A stretch of 64,000 bases of DNA. It comes from Paenibacillus massiliensis 2301065 = DSM 16942. Lineage in GTDB: Bacteria; Bacillota; Bacilli; Paenibacillales; Paenibacillaceae. The translations under genes and the position numbers were made by a program. The stretch spans positions 1 through 64,000 of the forward strand of contig NZ_KB898189.1 in NCBI RefSeq assembly GCF_000377505.1. Reading direction: 5' to 3'. Positions 1-10,529 of the stretch are shown here, piece by piece. The notes beneath the pieces were generated by a model. It did no database searches. It was not told the DNA's origin and saw only the letters and a program-made list of their open reading frames with translations. How positions within the stretch are numbered: the first letter of the stretch is position 1; each line of letters begins with the position of its first letter.

Positions 1-121
1 TTTCAATTAAATCTCTTCTCACTTGATTATAGATTTCTTTCCGTCTATACTTCGGGGTGAACACAATATGGTATTTGCACATCCATTTTGTGTGAGCTAG
101 GCTGTAGCTCTTGGTTGCCAT
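1..121 (-). CDS. tnpA: IS200/IS605-family transposase TnpA, N-terminal part (cut by window edge)
   Basis: Reading the minus strand from the ATG at 121 gives 40 codons that run off the left edge. The peptide starts MATKSYSLAHTKWMCKYH and continues through IVFTPKYRRKEIYNQ, the conserved opening of Y1 (HUH) single-strand transposases of the IS200/IS605 group. The HUH motif and catalytic tyrosine would lie outside the window, so integrity cannot be judged. The gene is too short here to appear as a long reading frame. Just upstream is a perfect 8-bp hairpin (200..218), as expected near the left end of such elements. Family assignment is confident from the N-terminal signature; activity is unknown. 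Confidence 0.85.
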   Translation of the reverse strand, partial: MATKSYSLAHTKWMCKYHIVFTPKYRRKEIYNQVRRDLIE

Positions 122-199
122 TGATGACCATTCCTCTCTTTTGAGCCTGAACATCTCAATTTTATTGGAATGGTCATGGTGGTCAAACCCTCAATCCCT

Positions 200-218
200 C
201 CACCCGCATAGCGGGTGG
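200..218. repeat. Short perfect hairpin, candidate left-end structure of the IS200-like element
   Basis: CCACCCGC (200-207), a 3-nt loop and GCGGGTGG (211-218) form an 8-bp stem followed on the plus strand by a T run. Hairpins of this kind lie upstream of tnpA in IS200/IS605 elements, where they serve transposase recognition and block read-through transcription into the element. The assignment rests on position beside tnpA; a plain terminator is the alternative. Confidence 0.5.
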
Positions 219-267
219 TTTTTTGTTTCGCGCGCTTCACGCACTCAACTGGCTAAAGCCATAATAA

Positions 268-295
268 AAAAACACGGAATAGCTTCCGTGTTTTT
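268..295 (-). terminator. Rho-independent terminator after the response regulator gene
   Basis: The 12-nt arms AAAAACACGGAA (268-279) and TTCCGTGTTTTT (284-295) pair perfectly around TAGC. The A/T-rich outer arms supply a U tract in both directions. It lies 68 bp past the stop of the response regulator gene and probably ends that operon. Confidence 0.8.
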
Positions 296-362
296 ACTTT
301 AATTCTATATTTTATTTAAAAAAACAAAGCATAGAAGACACACTCGATGAATGCTGTGTAGC

Positions 363-995
363 TTAGTTCATTGGCTCATACTTGGCCAGACCAATAGCAT
401 TCGCATACAGTGCTGCCTGTGTACGATCTGACAATCGGAGCTTGGCGAGGATCTGACTGACATGCTTCTTCACCGTGAACTCACTGATGAATAGCCGCTG
501 GGCAATTTCACGATTGCAGGCTCCCATCCCAAGCTCAATGAGAACTTCCTTTTCCTTCGGCGTCAGATCATCTGTCAGGTTCACCGCATCCTCACGAAGC
601 TTCGTCTCCAGGATCGTCGGATCATAATATTTGCGACCCTTGTTCACCAGTTGAATCGCATAGATTAGCTCCTCTGGCAGAGCCTCCTTCAGCACATAGC
701 CATCTACAGAGGCCTCTTCTGCCTTCAGGAAATCCTCCCGACTTGCTGAGGACGTCAAAAGAATGAATTTGCTGTTGAATCCTCGATTTCTGGCGGACTT
801 AATAATATCCAGACCGGATTCATCTGCGAGCTTCAAATCCAGTAATACCAGATCAGGGTTCGTCTCCTCCAGCACCATGAGTGCTTCATGCTGGTTCTTG
901 GCCTCTCCCGCAAAGTGTACGTTAGGCTGCATTGATATTACAGCAGCGAGCCCTTTTCTCACCAAAGGATGATCATCTACAATGACTACTTTCAT
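363..995 (-). CDS. NarL/DegU-type response regulator
   Basis: DNA-binding response regulator of 210 aa. The receiver domain has the acidic pair D7-D8, phospho-acceptor D53 (LVLLDLKL) and K103. A LuxR/NarL helix-turn-helix follows at about 143-190 (LTPKEKEVLIELGMG ... NREIAQRLFISEFTVKKHV). The start at 995 is chosen because AGGAGGT lies 8 nt upstream; the frame is open 31 codons further but without a binding site. It is the second gene after the histidine kinase at 1092 and is surely its partner. The signal sensed cannot be read from the sequence. A terminator follows at 268..295. Confidence 0.9.
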   Translation of the reverse strand: MKVVIVDDHPLVRKGLAAVISMQPNVHFAGEAKNQHEALMVLEETNPDLVLLDLKLADESGLDIIKSARNRGFNSKFILLTSSASREDFLKAEEASVDGYVLKEALPEELIYAIQLVNKGRKYYDPTILETKLREDAVNLTDDLTPKEKEVLIELGMGACNREIAQRLFISEFTVKKHVSQILAKLRLSDRTQAALYANAIGLAKYEPMN

Positions 996-1091
996 GAAAC
1001 GACCTCCTGATCTTATGTATCTGTTATATGATCCGCATTCCAGTGAACACATCCCGTGCATATCCCGTTCCCTGTCGTGTCTGTACATTCA

Positions 1092-2735
1092 TCAAGAACT
1101 GAGCTGTACCGGAACCGTGAGGACAAGTTCTGTCCCGCTCCCGATCCCGCTGGTTACATTAAATTCACCTCCCATAGATTTTGCTAAATATTCCATATTC
1201 CCTAATCCGAGGCCTCCTTCGGGCTGAAGCGCCTCACCTCCTGCCGTAATTTTATCTGCTTCAAATCCAATTCCATCATCCGTGATCACGAGCTTCACTC
1301 GCTGTGGATGAATAGCCAGACTAACATTAATATGCTTCGCACATCCATGACGAATGGCATTACCTGCTGACTCGGATATGACACGATACAGCATTTTCTG
1401 ATACAGGTAAGGCAACGTGTGATGATCTCCTGTAATAGACAGCTCAATCTGCACCTCATTCAGACGGGAAAGCATATGCAGATGACTCTTCACTGAGGCC
1501 ATCCAGGTAGGAGCTCCTCCTTTGCGGGAGCTTAAGCTATGTATTGCCAGCTTCAGTTCCCGTGCCGCCTGATTGGCAGACTCCTGTAACAGATCCAGCT
1601 GCTCGTTGACCTTGACCCTTGGCAGCTTATGCCACGTCTGACGTAAAGAATGTGTGGAGTACACCATGCCGAACAGACTCTGGGATACATTATCATGCAT
1701 CTCATTGGCAATTCGGTTCTGCTCATTCGTGATGATCAGTTGACTCTCGATACGCTCCAACTCATAACGTTCCAGGAATACGGCGCTTAGCTCCGCGAGG
1801 AAAATCAGCTGCTGCACCAGCCAGCGTCTACGACTCAGCTCCTGCTCGGGCTCCAGCTTCACACCGATGATGGCCACGAAGCGTGTCGTCATCGGCACCG
1901 TAATCATGAGGAATTCGCCCCAGTCTGGCAATGTCTTGAAAAAGGGCTCCCGCTCCGAGCGATATTGCTCCCGATGATGATTAATCTCAGCAAAGAGCTC
2001 CTCCTCCTCTTCCACACTCCAGCCCGTCTGACTGCTCGCAGGTGCATCCTCCTCCATATGGTCCAGCCAAAAGAAGGCCTTCTGCTGCCCAGTCAGCTTC
2101 ACCGTGTAGTCCGAGATTACTTGCCCCATATTCATGGCCTCATTGCGGCTCGCCGTCTCCATGATGTGATAGATGGATCTGATATGCTCCATCGTCTCAT
2201 GTACCCGGGTATTGGCTTGTGTCAGCTCCCTCTTCATGGTGCCGATCATTTGCATCGCCATCATCGTAATCGACAATACCAGGATGAGATTCATATTCTG
2301 AATCAGGACATCCGGGAAAAACCGAGTCTGCAATTGGTTAAAAAAGGTATAACAAAAAGTGAGCTGAATTCCGATATAGGATGTAAGCAAGATCCAACTG
2401 TAAATTGTTGACAAATATATTCCCGCAGTCACCATCGGATTAATGATGTACCATTTGAAGGGGCTTCCCGCTCCCCCCGTAGGAAACAACAGGGCTATTA
2501 TTCCAACGGTCTCCAGAGCAATGGTGAACATCATGATCTTGGGATGATTCTGGTACCTGCGATAAATATACGTGAATGTACTGACGATCATGAATAGCAA
2601 AATAATTAAAAGCCATTTGTGATTCGCGTCGTGGCCCGAGTCTCCAAATACATAAGCAAGCGATGTAACCGCCAAGGAAGCATACCTGTACACAAAAATC
2701 ATCCTGGCGTCTGCAGACTTCTTAGCCTTCATCAT
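1092..2735 (-). CDS. Membrane sensor histidine kinase (HisKA_3 type)
   Basis: Sensor kinase of 547 aa. About five hydrophobic segments fall in residues 12-165, a cytoplasmic GAF-like stretch runs from about 190 to 320, then comes the HisKA_3 phospho-acceptor site NEMHDNVSQSLF with H347. The C-terminal HATPase has DDGIGF and a glycine-rich G2 box (GGLGLGNMEYLAKSMGG). Class and gene order match LiaS/DegS/NarX-type kinases paired with NarL-type regulators. Two adjacent ATG codons are possible starts (2735 or 2732); AGGGTGA fits the second slightly better. The 96-nt gap to the regulator gene suggests cotranscription. A promoter (2904..2932) and a cre-like palindrome lie upstream. Confidence 0.9.
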   Translation of the reverse strand: MMKAKKSADARMIFVYRYASLAVTSLAYVFGDSGHDANHKWLLIILLFMIVSTFTYIYRRYQNHPKIMMFTIALETVGIIALLFPTGGAGSPFKWYIINPMVTAGIYLSTIYSWILLTSYIGIQLTFCYTFFNQLQTRFFPDVLIQNMNLILVLSITMMAMQMIGTMKRELTQANTRVHETMEHIRSIYHIMETASRNEAMNMGQVISDYTVKLTGQQKAFFWLDHMEEDAPASSQTGWSVEEEEELFAEINHHREQYRSEREPFFKTLPDWGEFLMITVPMTTRFVAIIGVKLEPEQELSRRRWLVQQLIFLAELSAVFLERYELERIESQLIITNEQNRIANEMHDNVSQSLFGMVYSTHSLRQTWHKLPRVKVNEQLDLLQESANQAARELKLAIHSLSSRKGGAPTWMASVKSHLHMLSRLNEVQIELSITGDHHTLPYLYQKMLYRVISESAGNAIRHGCAKHINVSLAIHPQRVKLVITDDGIGFEADKITAGGEALQPEGGLGLGNMEYLAKSMGGEFNVTSGIGSGTELVLTVPVQLSS

Positions 2736-2830
2736 GTCACCCTATTCTGTTGATAATCGGGAAGTCCATAATCAATGTGTTACAAAAATGATACCGAATA
2801 AATTTCGAAATAACAAGCCACCCAAAAAAT

Positions 2831-2844
2831 AGTAAACGTTTACA
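2831..2844. promoter_or_regulatory. cre-like palindrome upstream of the two-component operon
   Basis: AGTAAACGTTTACA contains the perfect 12-bp palindrome GTAAACGTTTAC. It matches 13 of 14 positions of the CcpA cre consensus TGWAANCGNTNWCA, missing only the first T. It sits about 60 bp downstream of the predicted start point and about 95 bp before the kinase gene, a position compatible with road-block repression. CcpA binding is inferred from the motif; another LacI-family protein could use it. Confidence 0.55.
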
Positions 2845-2903
2845 TCGAAAAAAATATGGTATTTTTTGTGCCAAAATCTTGTTTCATTCCACAAAAAACG
2901 GGG

Positions 2904-2932
2904 TATAGAAAGCCTTTTTTTCGACCTGTCAA
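2904..2932 (-). promoter_or_regulatory. Predicted SigA promoter for the two-component operon
   Basis: On the minus strand TTGACA (2932-2927) is followed after exactly 17 nt by TCTATA (2909-2904). The -35 is perfect and the -10 matches 4 of 6. It points at the histidine kinase gene and lies just beyond the gltB terminator. Confidence 0.5.
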
Positions 2933-2955
2933 GTTTTTTTCGCTCCAACAAATGG

Positions 2956-3006
2956 AAAGACCCGTAAAGTTCCTCTCTGATCGAGAGAGACTCTACGGGT
3001 CTTTTT
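2956..3006 (-). terminator. Terminator downstream of gltB
   Basis: AAAGACCCGTA (2956-2966) pairs with TACGGGTCTTT (2994-3004), with an inner stem of CTCTC against GAGAG. It begins about 70 bp beyond the gltB stop. A/T tracts flank both sides, better on the plus strand, so it may work in both directions. Confidence 0.7.
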
Positions 3007-3076
3007 CATATACAATATTCAACTATGATTTGGTAGCCTTGATCGTGCACTTAAGTGTCTCTACCAGAGTCCCAAA

Positions 3077-6000
3077 TTAATTCCCGCCGGCACGTGCTAA
3101 TTCACGCATACTGGCTTCAAAGGCTGCAAGCAGGGCTTCATCTCCAGTCAAGCCTGTCGCTTCGACCTTCTCAATATGCTCAACCATCCGCTTGTAGTCC
3201 TTCGGAATGATCCGTACAAAATGCCCAATGGCATTCTGCCAATCATTCAAAATATGCTCAGCCACTTCACTACCTGTGTACTCCGCATGACGTTGGATCA
3301 GCCCTCTTAGGTCTGCGGCCTCAGCTATATCCTCTACACGCTCCAGGAGTACCATCTCCAGATTGCAGCGTCCCAGGAAGGTAGCTTCCGGATCATACAC
3401 ATACGCAATACCGCCGGACATCCCTGCTGCAAAATTCCGTCCAGTATCCCCGAGCACGACTACACGTCCGCCTGTCATATACTCACAGCCATGATCGCCT
3501 ACACCTTCTACGACGACCTTGACCCCGGAATTACGAACAGCAAAGCGTTCTCCGGCAATACCATTAATGTAGGCCTCACCGCTAGTAGCACCGTATAGGG
3601 CCGTATTACCTATAATAATATTCTTATTCGCTTCGAATGTCGCTTCAGCTGGCTTTTTGACGATAATTTTACCGCCAGAAAGTCCCTTTCCGACATAATC
3701 GTTGGAATCACCTTCCACTTTGATCGTGATTCCCTTAGGAACAAAGGCACCCAGACTCTGTCCAGCCGAACCTGTGAAGTTCAGACGGATGGTATCCTCC
3801 GGAAGTCCCGCTGCTCCATAGCGACGGGTAACCTCGCTTCCCAAAATCGTACCAACGGCACGGTTCACATTCGTGATTGGGAGTGTTGCTTCTACAGGAA
3901 TGCTATCTTCAAGCGCTGGTGCAGCGAGTGGAAGCAGGTGTTGCATATCCAGCGTCTCTTCCAGACCATGATTCTGGCGCTGTGTACGAACTCGCTCACT
4001 GCCTGCAGCCAGCTCAGACACATGGAGAAGCACGGACAGGTCTACGCCCTTCTTCTTCCAGTGATTGGCTGCATGATTCGCATCCAGACAATCGGTACGT
4101 CCTACCATCTCCTGAATAGTACGGAAGCCCAGCTCAGCCATGATCTCACGTACATCCTCAGCCACAAAGCGCATGAAGTTCACGACGTGCTGTGGGTCCC
4201 CCATATAGTTCTTACGCAGCTCCGGATTCTGGGTAGCCACACCTACTGGACAAGTGTCCATTTGGCATACCCGCATCATAATACAGCCAAGCGCTACCAG
4301 CGGAGCAGTAGAGAAGCCATATTCCTCAGCACCCAGCAGAGCAGCTACAGCCAGATCGCGTCCAGACAGCATCTTGCCGTCCGTCTCCAGTACGATACGA
4401 TCACGCAGATTGTTGATCATCAGCGTCTGATGAGCTTCAGCAAGTCCCAGCTCCCATGGCATACCTGCATGACGAATGGAGCCTTGTGGTGATGCTCCTG
4501 TCCCTCCGTCGTAGCCGCTGATCAGGATAATATCCGCACGTCCTTTGGCAACACCTGCTGCAATCGTGCCGACACCCACCTCGGATACGAGCTTCACGTT
4601 AATATCTGCACGTGGATTGGCATTCTTCAGATCATAGATCAGCTCTGCCAGATCCTCGATGGAGTAGATATCATGGTGAGGCGGCGGTGAAATCAGACCC
4701 ACACCAGGCGTGGAACCGCGAACCTCGGCAACCCAAGGGTATACCTTACGACCAGGCAGTTGTCCGCCTTCGCCCGGCTTCGCTCCCTGTGCCATCTTGA
4801 TCTGAATCTCATCCGCATTCACCAGATAGTTGGAGGTTACGCCAAAGCGTCCTGAAGCCACTTGCTTGATCGAGCTGCGACGCAGGTCTCCGTTCTCGTC
4901 TCTTACGAAGCGAGAAGGGTCTTCGCCACCCTCACCTGTATTACTCTTGCCTCCGATTCGGTTCATGGCAATCGCAAGATCCTCATGCGCTTCCTTACTG
5001 ATCGATCCGAAGGACATGGCCCCGGTCTTGAAGCGGCGCATGATGGACTCAGCGGATTCCACTTCCTCCAGCGGAATAGGCTCGCCTACCTGCTTGAGCT
5101 TCAGCATCGAGCGAATGGTCAGCTTCTTCTCATTCTCGCCCTGCACCAGCGTGGCATACTTTCTATATAATTGGTAATCTCCAGTACGAACTGCTTGCTG
5201 CAACAGATGGATGGTCTGCGGATTGAACAGATGCTCCTCTCCATCATTGCGCCATTGGTATTCACCACCGGAATCCAATACCTTGTCATTGCCATCCTTC
5301 TCATTGAAGGCACGATAATGATGTGAAAGGGCTTCTGCCGCTACTTCCTCCAGACCGATTCCGCCGATGCGAGAAGGTGTCCAGGTAAAGTATTGATCGA
5401 CAAAGTCCTGCTTCAAGCCTACTGCTTCGAAGATTTGCGCTCCACGATAGGATTGAATTGTGGAAATCCCCATCTTGGACAAAATTTTCAGCACGCCCTT
5501 AGTAGCGGCTTTGATGTAGTTCTTAACGGCCTTCTCATGGGAAATGCCACGCAGCATGCCTTGCTGAATCATGTCGTCGAGCGTCTCGAATGCCAGATAC
5601 GGATTCACTGCACTTACGCCATAGCCAAGCAGCAGCGCGTAATGATGAATATCACGCGGCTCTCCCGACTCCAGCAGGATGCTCACCTTCGTACGCGTAC
5701 CGCGTTTGATCAGGTGATGATGCAATCCCGCTACTGCGAGCAGTGCAGGAATGGCTGCATTGTCATGATCGACACCACGGTCCGACAGAATCAGGATATT
5801 ATGCCCCTTCTCAATGACACGATCCGCCGCTTCGAACATTCCCTCCATTGCACTGCGCAGCCCTTCGGCGCCATCAGCCGCATTGAAGAACATAGGAATC
5901 GTCATGGACTTGAAGCCTGGACGATGAACATGACGGATTTTGGCAAAATCTTCATTCGACAGCACCGGTGTCTCCAGACGAATCTGACGACAGCTCTCTG

Positions 6001-7678
6001 GTTCTGGATGCAGAAGATTACGCTCTGGTCCAATCGTCGTCCCCGTAGCTGTTACGATCTCTTCCCGAATCGCGTCGATCGGTGGATTCGTTACTTGAGC
6101 GAACATCTGCTTGAAATAGTTATACAGTCGCTGCGGCTTATCCGACAGCACGGCCAATGGAGCGTCATAACCCATGGAACCGATTGGCTCTGCTCCAGTG
6201 GAAGCCATAGGCTCCAGCAGCTTGCGCAGCTCCTCAAAGGTATACCCGAACGATAGTTGTAGCTGATTCACATTATCGTGCTTCGGCTCAGGAAGCTCCG
6301 GTGCGTCAGGCAGCTCGGCGAGATCAATCAGATGCTCATCAAGCCATTCCTGATACGGCTCCTCGGAAGCGATTCTTGCCTTAACCTCCTCATCCGACAC
6401 GATACGTCCTTCTTCTGTATCCACGAGCAGCATACGACCTGGGCGCAGACGATCCTTGTAGAGGATGTTCGCTGGATCAATGTTCAGTACGCCTACCTCG
6501 GAGGACAGAATGATCAGGTCATCCTTCGTCACATAGTAGCGTGCTGGACGGAGTCCGTTCCGGTCCAGAATCGCACCGATCTGGATACCGTCTGTGAACG
6601 CCATTGCAGCCGGGCCGTCCCACGGTTCCATCATCGTGCTGTGATATTCATAAAATGCTCGCTTCGTGGCATCCATACCCTCATGGTTGCTCCAAGGCTC
6701 CGGTACCATCATCATCGCTACGTGTGGCAGGGAGCGACCACTCAAGTACAGGAACTCCAGCGTATTGTCGAACATTGCGGTATCTGAGCCATCCGGATTG
6801 ATGACTGGCTTGACCTTGCTGATATCCTCGCCGAACAGCTCGCTCTCGAACTGCGCCTGACGAGCATGCATCCAGTTCACATTCCCGCGCATCGTGTTGA
6901 TCTCACCGTTATGAATCATGAAGCGATAAGGGTGCGCACGATCCCAGCTCGGGAAGGTATTGGTGCTGAAGCGCGAGTGAATCAGCGCGATTGCTGAAGA
7001 CAGACGCTCATCCTGCAGGTCGAGATAGAACTGGCCCACTTGCGCCGTAGTCAGCATACCTTTATAGACCACTTTTCGACAGGACATACTCGGAGCATAG
7101 AAGCTCTCGCCATGTGCATCCTCTGCATTGTATCGAATGGCCTGCTCTGCACGCTTGCGAATGACATACAGCCTGCGCTCAAAGCCCAGATCCGTCTCGA
7201 TTCCTTCAGCACGCTTAATGAACACTTGGCATACATATGGCTTGGCTGCTTTGGCCGTCTTGCCCAACATCTCATCATAAGTAGGCACTTCACGGAAGCC
7301 GAGGCACTCCTGCCCTTCTTCCGCGATGATCTCCTGCAGGCGCTGCTGGTGTGCTGCGCGGACAGCCGCATCATTAGACATGAACAGCATACCAACGCCG
7401 TAATGACCAGGTTCAGGCAGGTTCACACCAAGCTTCTGCATCTCATCAGCAAGAAACTGATGTGGTATCTGAATCATGATCCCAGCTCCGTCACCGGAAT
7501 TCGGTTCACTTCCCTGACCACCGCGATGTTCCATGTTCTCCAGCATCGTGAGCGCCTGGGTCACAATATCATGAGATGGCTTGCCTTTAATATTTGCAAC
7601 AAAACCCATACCACAAGCATCTTTTTCAAATTGAGGATCATATAGACCCTGTTTTGGAGGTAAACCTGTCTGTCTCAT
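3077..7678 (-). CDS. gltB: Glutamate synthase (NADPH) large subunit
   Basis: Large subunit of glutamate synthase, 1533 aa, the usual length. It moves the amide nitrogen of glutamine to 2-oxoglutarate. N-terminal Ntn-type glutaminase: the nucleophile is C22 ([11 protein letters not shown]), exposed after removal of a 21-residue propeptide. Next come the central domain, the FMN domain ([31 protein letters not shown]) and the 3Fe-4S cysteines in [15 protein letters not shown]. The GXGXG-rich C-terminal helix domain closes the protein. Start: ATG at 7678, with AAAGG 9 nt upstream; a TTG at 7687 abuts the binding site and is less likely. No gltD (electron-feeding small subunit) and no gltC regulator adjoin it, so the partner must be encoded outside the window. 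Confidence 0.95.
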   Translation of the reverse strand: MRQTGLPPKQGLYDPQFEKDACGMGFVANIKGKPSHDIVTQALTMLENMEHRGGQGSEPNSGDGAGIMIQIPHQFLADEMQKLGVNLPEPGHYGVGMLFMSNDAAVRAAHQQRLQEIIAEEGQECLGFREVPTYDEMLGKTAKAAKPYVCQVFIKRAEGIETDLGFERRLYVIRKRAEQAIRYNAEDAHGESFYAPSMSCRKVVYKGMLTTAQVGQFYLDLQDERLSSAIALIHSRFSTNTFPSWDRAHPYRFMIHNGEINTMRGNVNWMHARQAQFESELFGEDISKVKPVINPDGSDTAMFDNTLEFLYLSGRSLPHVAMMMVPEPWSNHEGMDATKRAFYEYHSTMMEPWDGPAAMAFTDGIQIGAILDRNGLRPARYYVTKDDLIILSSEVGVLNIDPANILYKDRLRPGRMLLVDTEEGRIVSDEEVKARIASEEPYQEWLDEHLIDLAELPDAPELPEPKHDNVNQLQLSFGYTFEELRKLLEPMASTGAEPIGSMGYDAPLAVLSDKPQRLYNYFKQMFAQVTNPPIDAIREEIVTATGTTIGPERNLLHPEPESCRQIRLETPVLSNEDFAKIRHVHRPGFKSMTIPMFFNAADGAEGLRSAMEGMFEAADRVIEKGHNILILSDRGVDHDNAAIPALLAVAGLHHHLIKRGTRTKVSILLESGEPRDIHHYALLLGYGVSAVNPYLAFETLDDMIQQGMLRGISHEKAVKNYIKAATKGVLKILSKMGISTIQSYRGAQIFEAVGLKQDFVDQYFTWTPSRIGGIGLEEVAAEALSHHYRAFNEKDGNDKVLDSGGEYQWRNDGEEHLFNPQTIHLLQQAVRTGDYQLYRKYATLVQGENEKKLTIRSMLKLKQVGEPIPLEEVESAESIMRRFKTGAMSFGSISKEAHEDLAIAMNRIGGKSNTGEGGEDPSRFVRDENGDLRRSSIKQVASGRFGVTSNYLVNADEIQIKMAQGAKPGEGGQLPGRKVYPWVAEVRGSTPGVGLISPPPHHDIYSIEDLAELIYDLKNANPRADINVKLVSEVGVGTIAAGVAKGRADIILISGYDGGTGASPQGSIRHAGMPWELGLAEAHQTLMINNLRDRIVLETDGKMLSGRDLAVAALLGAEEYGFSTAPLVALGCIMMRVCQMDTCPVGVATQNPELRKNYMGDPQHVVNFMRFVAEDVREIMAELGFRTIQEMVGRTDCLDANHAANHWKKKGVDLSVLLHVSELAAGSERVRTQRQNHGLEETLDMQHLLPLAAPALEDSIPVEATLPITNVNRAVGTILGSEVTRRYGAAGLPEDTIRLNFTGSAGQSLGAFVPKGITIKVEGDSNDYVGKGLSGGKIIVKKPAEATFEANKNIIIGNTALYGATSGEAYINGIAGERFAVRNSGVKVVVEGVGDHGCEYMTGGRVVVLGDTGRNFAAGMSGGIAYVYDPEATFLGRCNLEMVLLERVEDIAEAADLRGLIQRHAEYTGSEVAEHILNDWQNAIGHFVRIIPKDYKRMVEHIEKVEATGLTGDEALLAAFEASMRELARAGGN

Positions 7679-7846
7679 GGAACGCAACCTTTCTCTAATA
7701 AAATCAGGGCCATCCTTCAGTAAGGACGGATTGGAAACGACGGCAGCGACAAATGAAATGTTCAGCAGCAGTGGCTGAGAAAAGAGGGTATGACGAACAT
7801 CACCACTCGATACGAGGGCGACGATGTCGATTTGCGTGTTGGAGGT

Positions 7847-7888
7847 GGAAAGGTTCGGCCTTTCCGGAGTGCAATCTCGATAATTATA
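7847..7888 (-). promoter_or_regulatory. gltB promoter -10 and leader hairpin
   Basis: On the minus strand TATAAT (7888-7883) preceded by TG gives a strong -10, but no recognisable -35 lies 17 nt upstream, as in activator-dependent promoters. The implied leader is about 200 nt. Near its start a perfect 7-bp hairpin (GGAAAGG/CCTTTCC, 7847..7865) forms. No known riboswitch core was recognised in the leader. Confidence 0.45.
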
Positions 7889-8135
7889 CAGCTACTCTCT
7901 TATTAGAAAGATTAAGTTATATCATTGTAACACTCACCTAACGCGTAAGCAATTCAAAGTTTTTATGATAGCGATAATAAATCTTTTGATGTACAGCTTT
8001 ACCGTAATGATGCAAAAACCAGGGGGATTCAATGCATATTTATACATTAATATGTGTATTTTCTATCATTCATATCTATTCTATTTAAACAGATCGTCAT
8101 AAAACGAATTCACATTCATAATTTACAAATAACGA

Positions 8136-8164
8136 TTGAAGTATCTTCTTTTCGTTTATACAAT
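8136..8164 (+). promoter_or_regulatory. Predicted SigA promoter for the glycosyltransferase gene
   Basis: TTGAAG (8136-8141), a 17-nt spacer and TACAAT (8159-8164) lie about 125 bp before the glycosyltransferase start. The rest of the AT-rich interval 7889..8288 holds no gene that I can support. Confidence 0.5.
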
Positions 8165-8288
8165 TTGAATAACGGCTTCTATTTAATGAAGCTCTAGCTT
8201 TCATCTTTTTTCTCATCCATATTATCATCATCCATTCAAGCCATGTGCCACCATGCTATGAAATGATCTGAAGCAAAGTAGGTGTATC

Positions 8289-9494
8289 ATGTTAGCAAAA
8301 CGAATCATGCTATTGTCCGAAGGCTTTGGTACAGGGCATACCAAGGCAGCACAGGCTCTGGCAGACGGACTAAAGCACCTGTTCCCGGAAACTGACACCT
8401 GTGTGATGGAGCTTGGAACAGTTCTGAATCCGAAGCTGGTTCCGGTGCTACTGGATGCTTACCGCCGAACTGTGAGTGTCCAGCCAGAGCTGATCGGCAT
8501 CCTATATCGCAAGCAATACCACAAGCCTTTGAATGGATTCACACGTCTAGCATTGCATAAGCTCTTCTACGCCAAGGCCCTACGCATCATCTCGGCATGG
8601 AGCCCGGACGCTATCGTCTGCTCCCATCCCTTTCCGGCGGCCGTCATCGCGCATCTGAAGCAGCAAGGTCTGAATATACCTTTATTGACGCTCATTACCG
8701 ATTATGACGCACACGGTACCTGGGTCAATGCCGAGGTCGATGGCTATCTGGCTCCGGCTATGAAGGTTCGTGATGTGCTCATTTCGCATGGGGCTGAGCC
8801 TTCACGTATCTCAGTCACGGGTCTCCCTGTCCATCCTGACTTCTGGAGCAAAGGTAGTAAAGAGCGTATCCGCCGAAATCTCGGATTACGAAACCTGCCT
8901 ACCGCGCTTGTGATGGGTGGTGGCTGGGGCATAACGGCGCAGCATGAGATGCTGGAACAATTAATCCAGCTATCTGGTCGAATACAGTTAATTATTTGTA
9001 CAGGCAGTAACCGCAAGCTCTACCACCAGCTGCATTCGAATCCGCAATGGCATCATCCCTATGTGCGTATCCTTGGATACACTCACAAGATTAGCCAATT
9101 GATGGACGCCTCGGATGTACTCATTACCAAGCCTGGAGGCATGACTTGTACAGAAGCCATGGTCAAACGCATCCCGATGCTCTTCCTCCCAGCTCTTCCC
9201 GGACAGGAGGAGGAGAACCGCAATTATTTTGTCGAGCAGGGCTACGGGCTCACGCTTGAGCATGTAACAGATCTGGAGCTAGCCATCGAGGAGCTCATTC
9301 GCATAGGCGACTCCCGGCTTAGAGCGGAGTCATACCACCCTCAGTTAGGAGCACGGGTCGTACATCAGCTCGTATCCTCCCGCACCCTATCGCCGGAATA
9401 TGCCGAGAAATGGACGTCACACCGTAGCGTCGGTGGTCCATCTTCACCTTCCTCGCATTCACTTGGCACCAAGGAGACTGCCAGGCTAAGCTGA
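8289..9494 (+). CDS. UgtP/MGDG-synthase-type glycosyltransferase (GT28)
   Basis: Glycosyltransferase of 401 aa related to UgtP, the diacylglycerol beta-glucosyltransferase that makes membrane glucolipids and the lipoteichoic acid anchor. The N-terminal MGDG_synth domain opens with LLSEGFGTGHTKAAQAL (GHTKAAQ at about 16-22). The C-terminal GT-B donor domain contains VMGGGWG, the LGYTHKISQLMDASDVLITKPGG stretch and the E near position 290 that binds the nucleotide sugar. The acceptor lipid cannot be fixed from sequence. ATG at 8289 is preceded by AGTAGGTG. The last ~30 residues are Ser/Pro-rich and likely disordered. The gene stands alone. Confidence 0.85.
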   Translation: MLAKRIMLLSEGFGTGHTKAAQALADGLKHLFPETDTCVMELGTVLNPKLVPVLLDAYRRTVSVQPELIGILYRKQYHKPLNGFTRLALHKLFYAKALRIISAWSPDAIVCSHPFPAAVIAHLKQQGLNIPLLTLITDYDAHGTWVNAEVDGYLAPAMKVRDVLISHGAEPSRISVTGLPVHPDFWSKGSKERIRRNLGLRNLPTALVMGGGWGITAQHEMLEQLIQLSGRIQLIICTGSNRKLYHQLHSNPQWHHPYVRILGYTHKISQLMDASDVLITKPGGMTCTEAMVKRIPMLFLPALPGQEEENRNYFVEQGYGLTLEHVTDLELAIEELIRIGDSRLRAESYHPQLGARVVHQLVSSRTLSPEYAEKWTSHRSVGGPSSPSSHSLGTKETARLS

Positions 9495-9536
9495 GTGCTG
9501 AGTAACATGATAAACCAAATTATAAATTGAAGCATG

Positions 9537-9609
9537 GGCTAAATTTAGCCAAAAAGTAAAGGGTCGAGAGTGACGCTCAGTACAATTAGTACAGGCTTAC
9601 TCTCGACCC
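9537..9609. terminator. Paired inverted repeats between convergent genes
   Basis: A 14-bp palindrome GGCTAAATTTAGCC (9537-9550) is followed by a long hairpin with arms GGGTCGAGAGT (9561-9571) and ACTCTCGACCC (9599-9609). The T-rich side is on the minus strand (CTTTACTTTTT). It therefore best serves the UPF0173 gene, but may stop both transcripts. Confidence 0.6.
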
Positions 9610-9720
9610 TCTGTCATCTATAACCCACATCATTTTCTGTCCACATCATATCTACCTTAGTTCACAGACTAGTTGTTAGTGATGTAAGTGAAAATGGCAT
9701 TCGTACCGTGTCTTCTTCTC

Positions 9721-10404
9721 CTAGAATTCAAAGCTCTCACCCGGACGCAGCGGCCTGCCCTCAAGTCCCTCCTGGGCCAATCGTTCACAGAAGGCTACAG
9801 GGTCCTGCTCAATCCCGGGGAAGGTATCATAATGCACAGGGATGATTCGTTTGGCCCGAATCCAGGAAGCAGCCAGCAACGCATCATCGGGCCCCATAGT
9901 GAGCTTGTCTCCAATTGGCAATGCTGCAGCATCAATCTGATGTCTTTCTCCAATTAGACGAAGCTCACTGAACAAAGCCGTATCTCCGGCATGATAGAAC
10001 ACCTTGTCCCCTATCGTTAACAGTATGCCTGCTGGCTCGCCCATATAGATGGTCTGCCCATCAATAGTCAGTGAAGAACTATGCAGGGCTGGTGTGAATT
10101 TTACGTGGAAGTCGTCGAACTGAAAGCCTCCCCCGATATTCATATGCTCTGCCTTTGCTCCCAGTAAGGTACAATATTCCGCTAATTCATAGACCGCTAT
10201 GATTGGGCAATCGTTATTCTTTGCGATCGTCACAGCATCTCCGAAATGATCAGCATGACCATGAGTCAATAGAACGGCATCCACTTGAATCTCTTCCGGT
10301 TTAATAGTAGCAAGTGCATTACCTGTCAAGAACGGATCAAATATGAATCGTTTGCCCGCTTCCTCTACTAAAATTGCAGAATGTCCGTAGTACGTAATTT
10401 TCAT
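9721..10404 (-). CDS. UPF0173 metal-dependent hydrolase (metallo-beta-lactamase fold)
   Basis: Protein of 227 aa of the UPF0173 family (YtkL-like), a metallo-beta-lactamase-fold hydrolase of unknown physiological substrate. The metal-binding motif is LLTHGHADHFGD; further ligands are expected in YHAGDTALF and VHYDTFPGI. Length is normal for the family. GGAGGTG precedes the ATG by 10 nt. It is followed by inverted repeats at 9537..9609. Confidence 0.9.
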   Translation of the reverse strand: MKITYYGHSAILVEEAGKRFIFDPFLTGNALATIKPEEIQVDAVLLTHGHADHFGDAVTIAKNNDCPIIAVYELAEYCTLLGAKAEHMNIGGGFQFDDFHVKFTPALHSSSLTIDGQTIYMGEPAGILLTIGDKVFYHAGDTALFSELRLIGERHQIDAAALPIGDKLTMGPDDALLAASWIRAKRIIPVHYDTFPGIEQDPVAFCERLAQEGLEGRPLRPGESFEF

Positions 10405-10529
10405 GATTCAACGGCACCTCCAAATGTTAAGCGCATGCTATTATTTACCCTCAATTCTATCGTTATAACGGAGGACAAATACACTTGTCAGTACATAAGC
10501 CGAATAGAACCGCACATGACGACGCACGA

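Noticed and set aside
5393..6787. Long plus-strand frames within gltB
   Set aside because: They are antisense to conserved glutamate synthase sequence and show no protein-like features.
7679..7888. Riboswitch or T-box in the gltB leader
   Set aside because: Only one small hairpin was found and no known conserved core could be matched.
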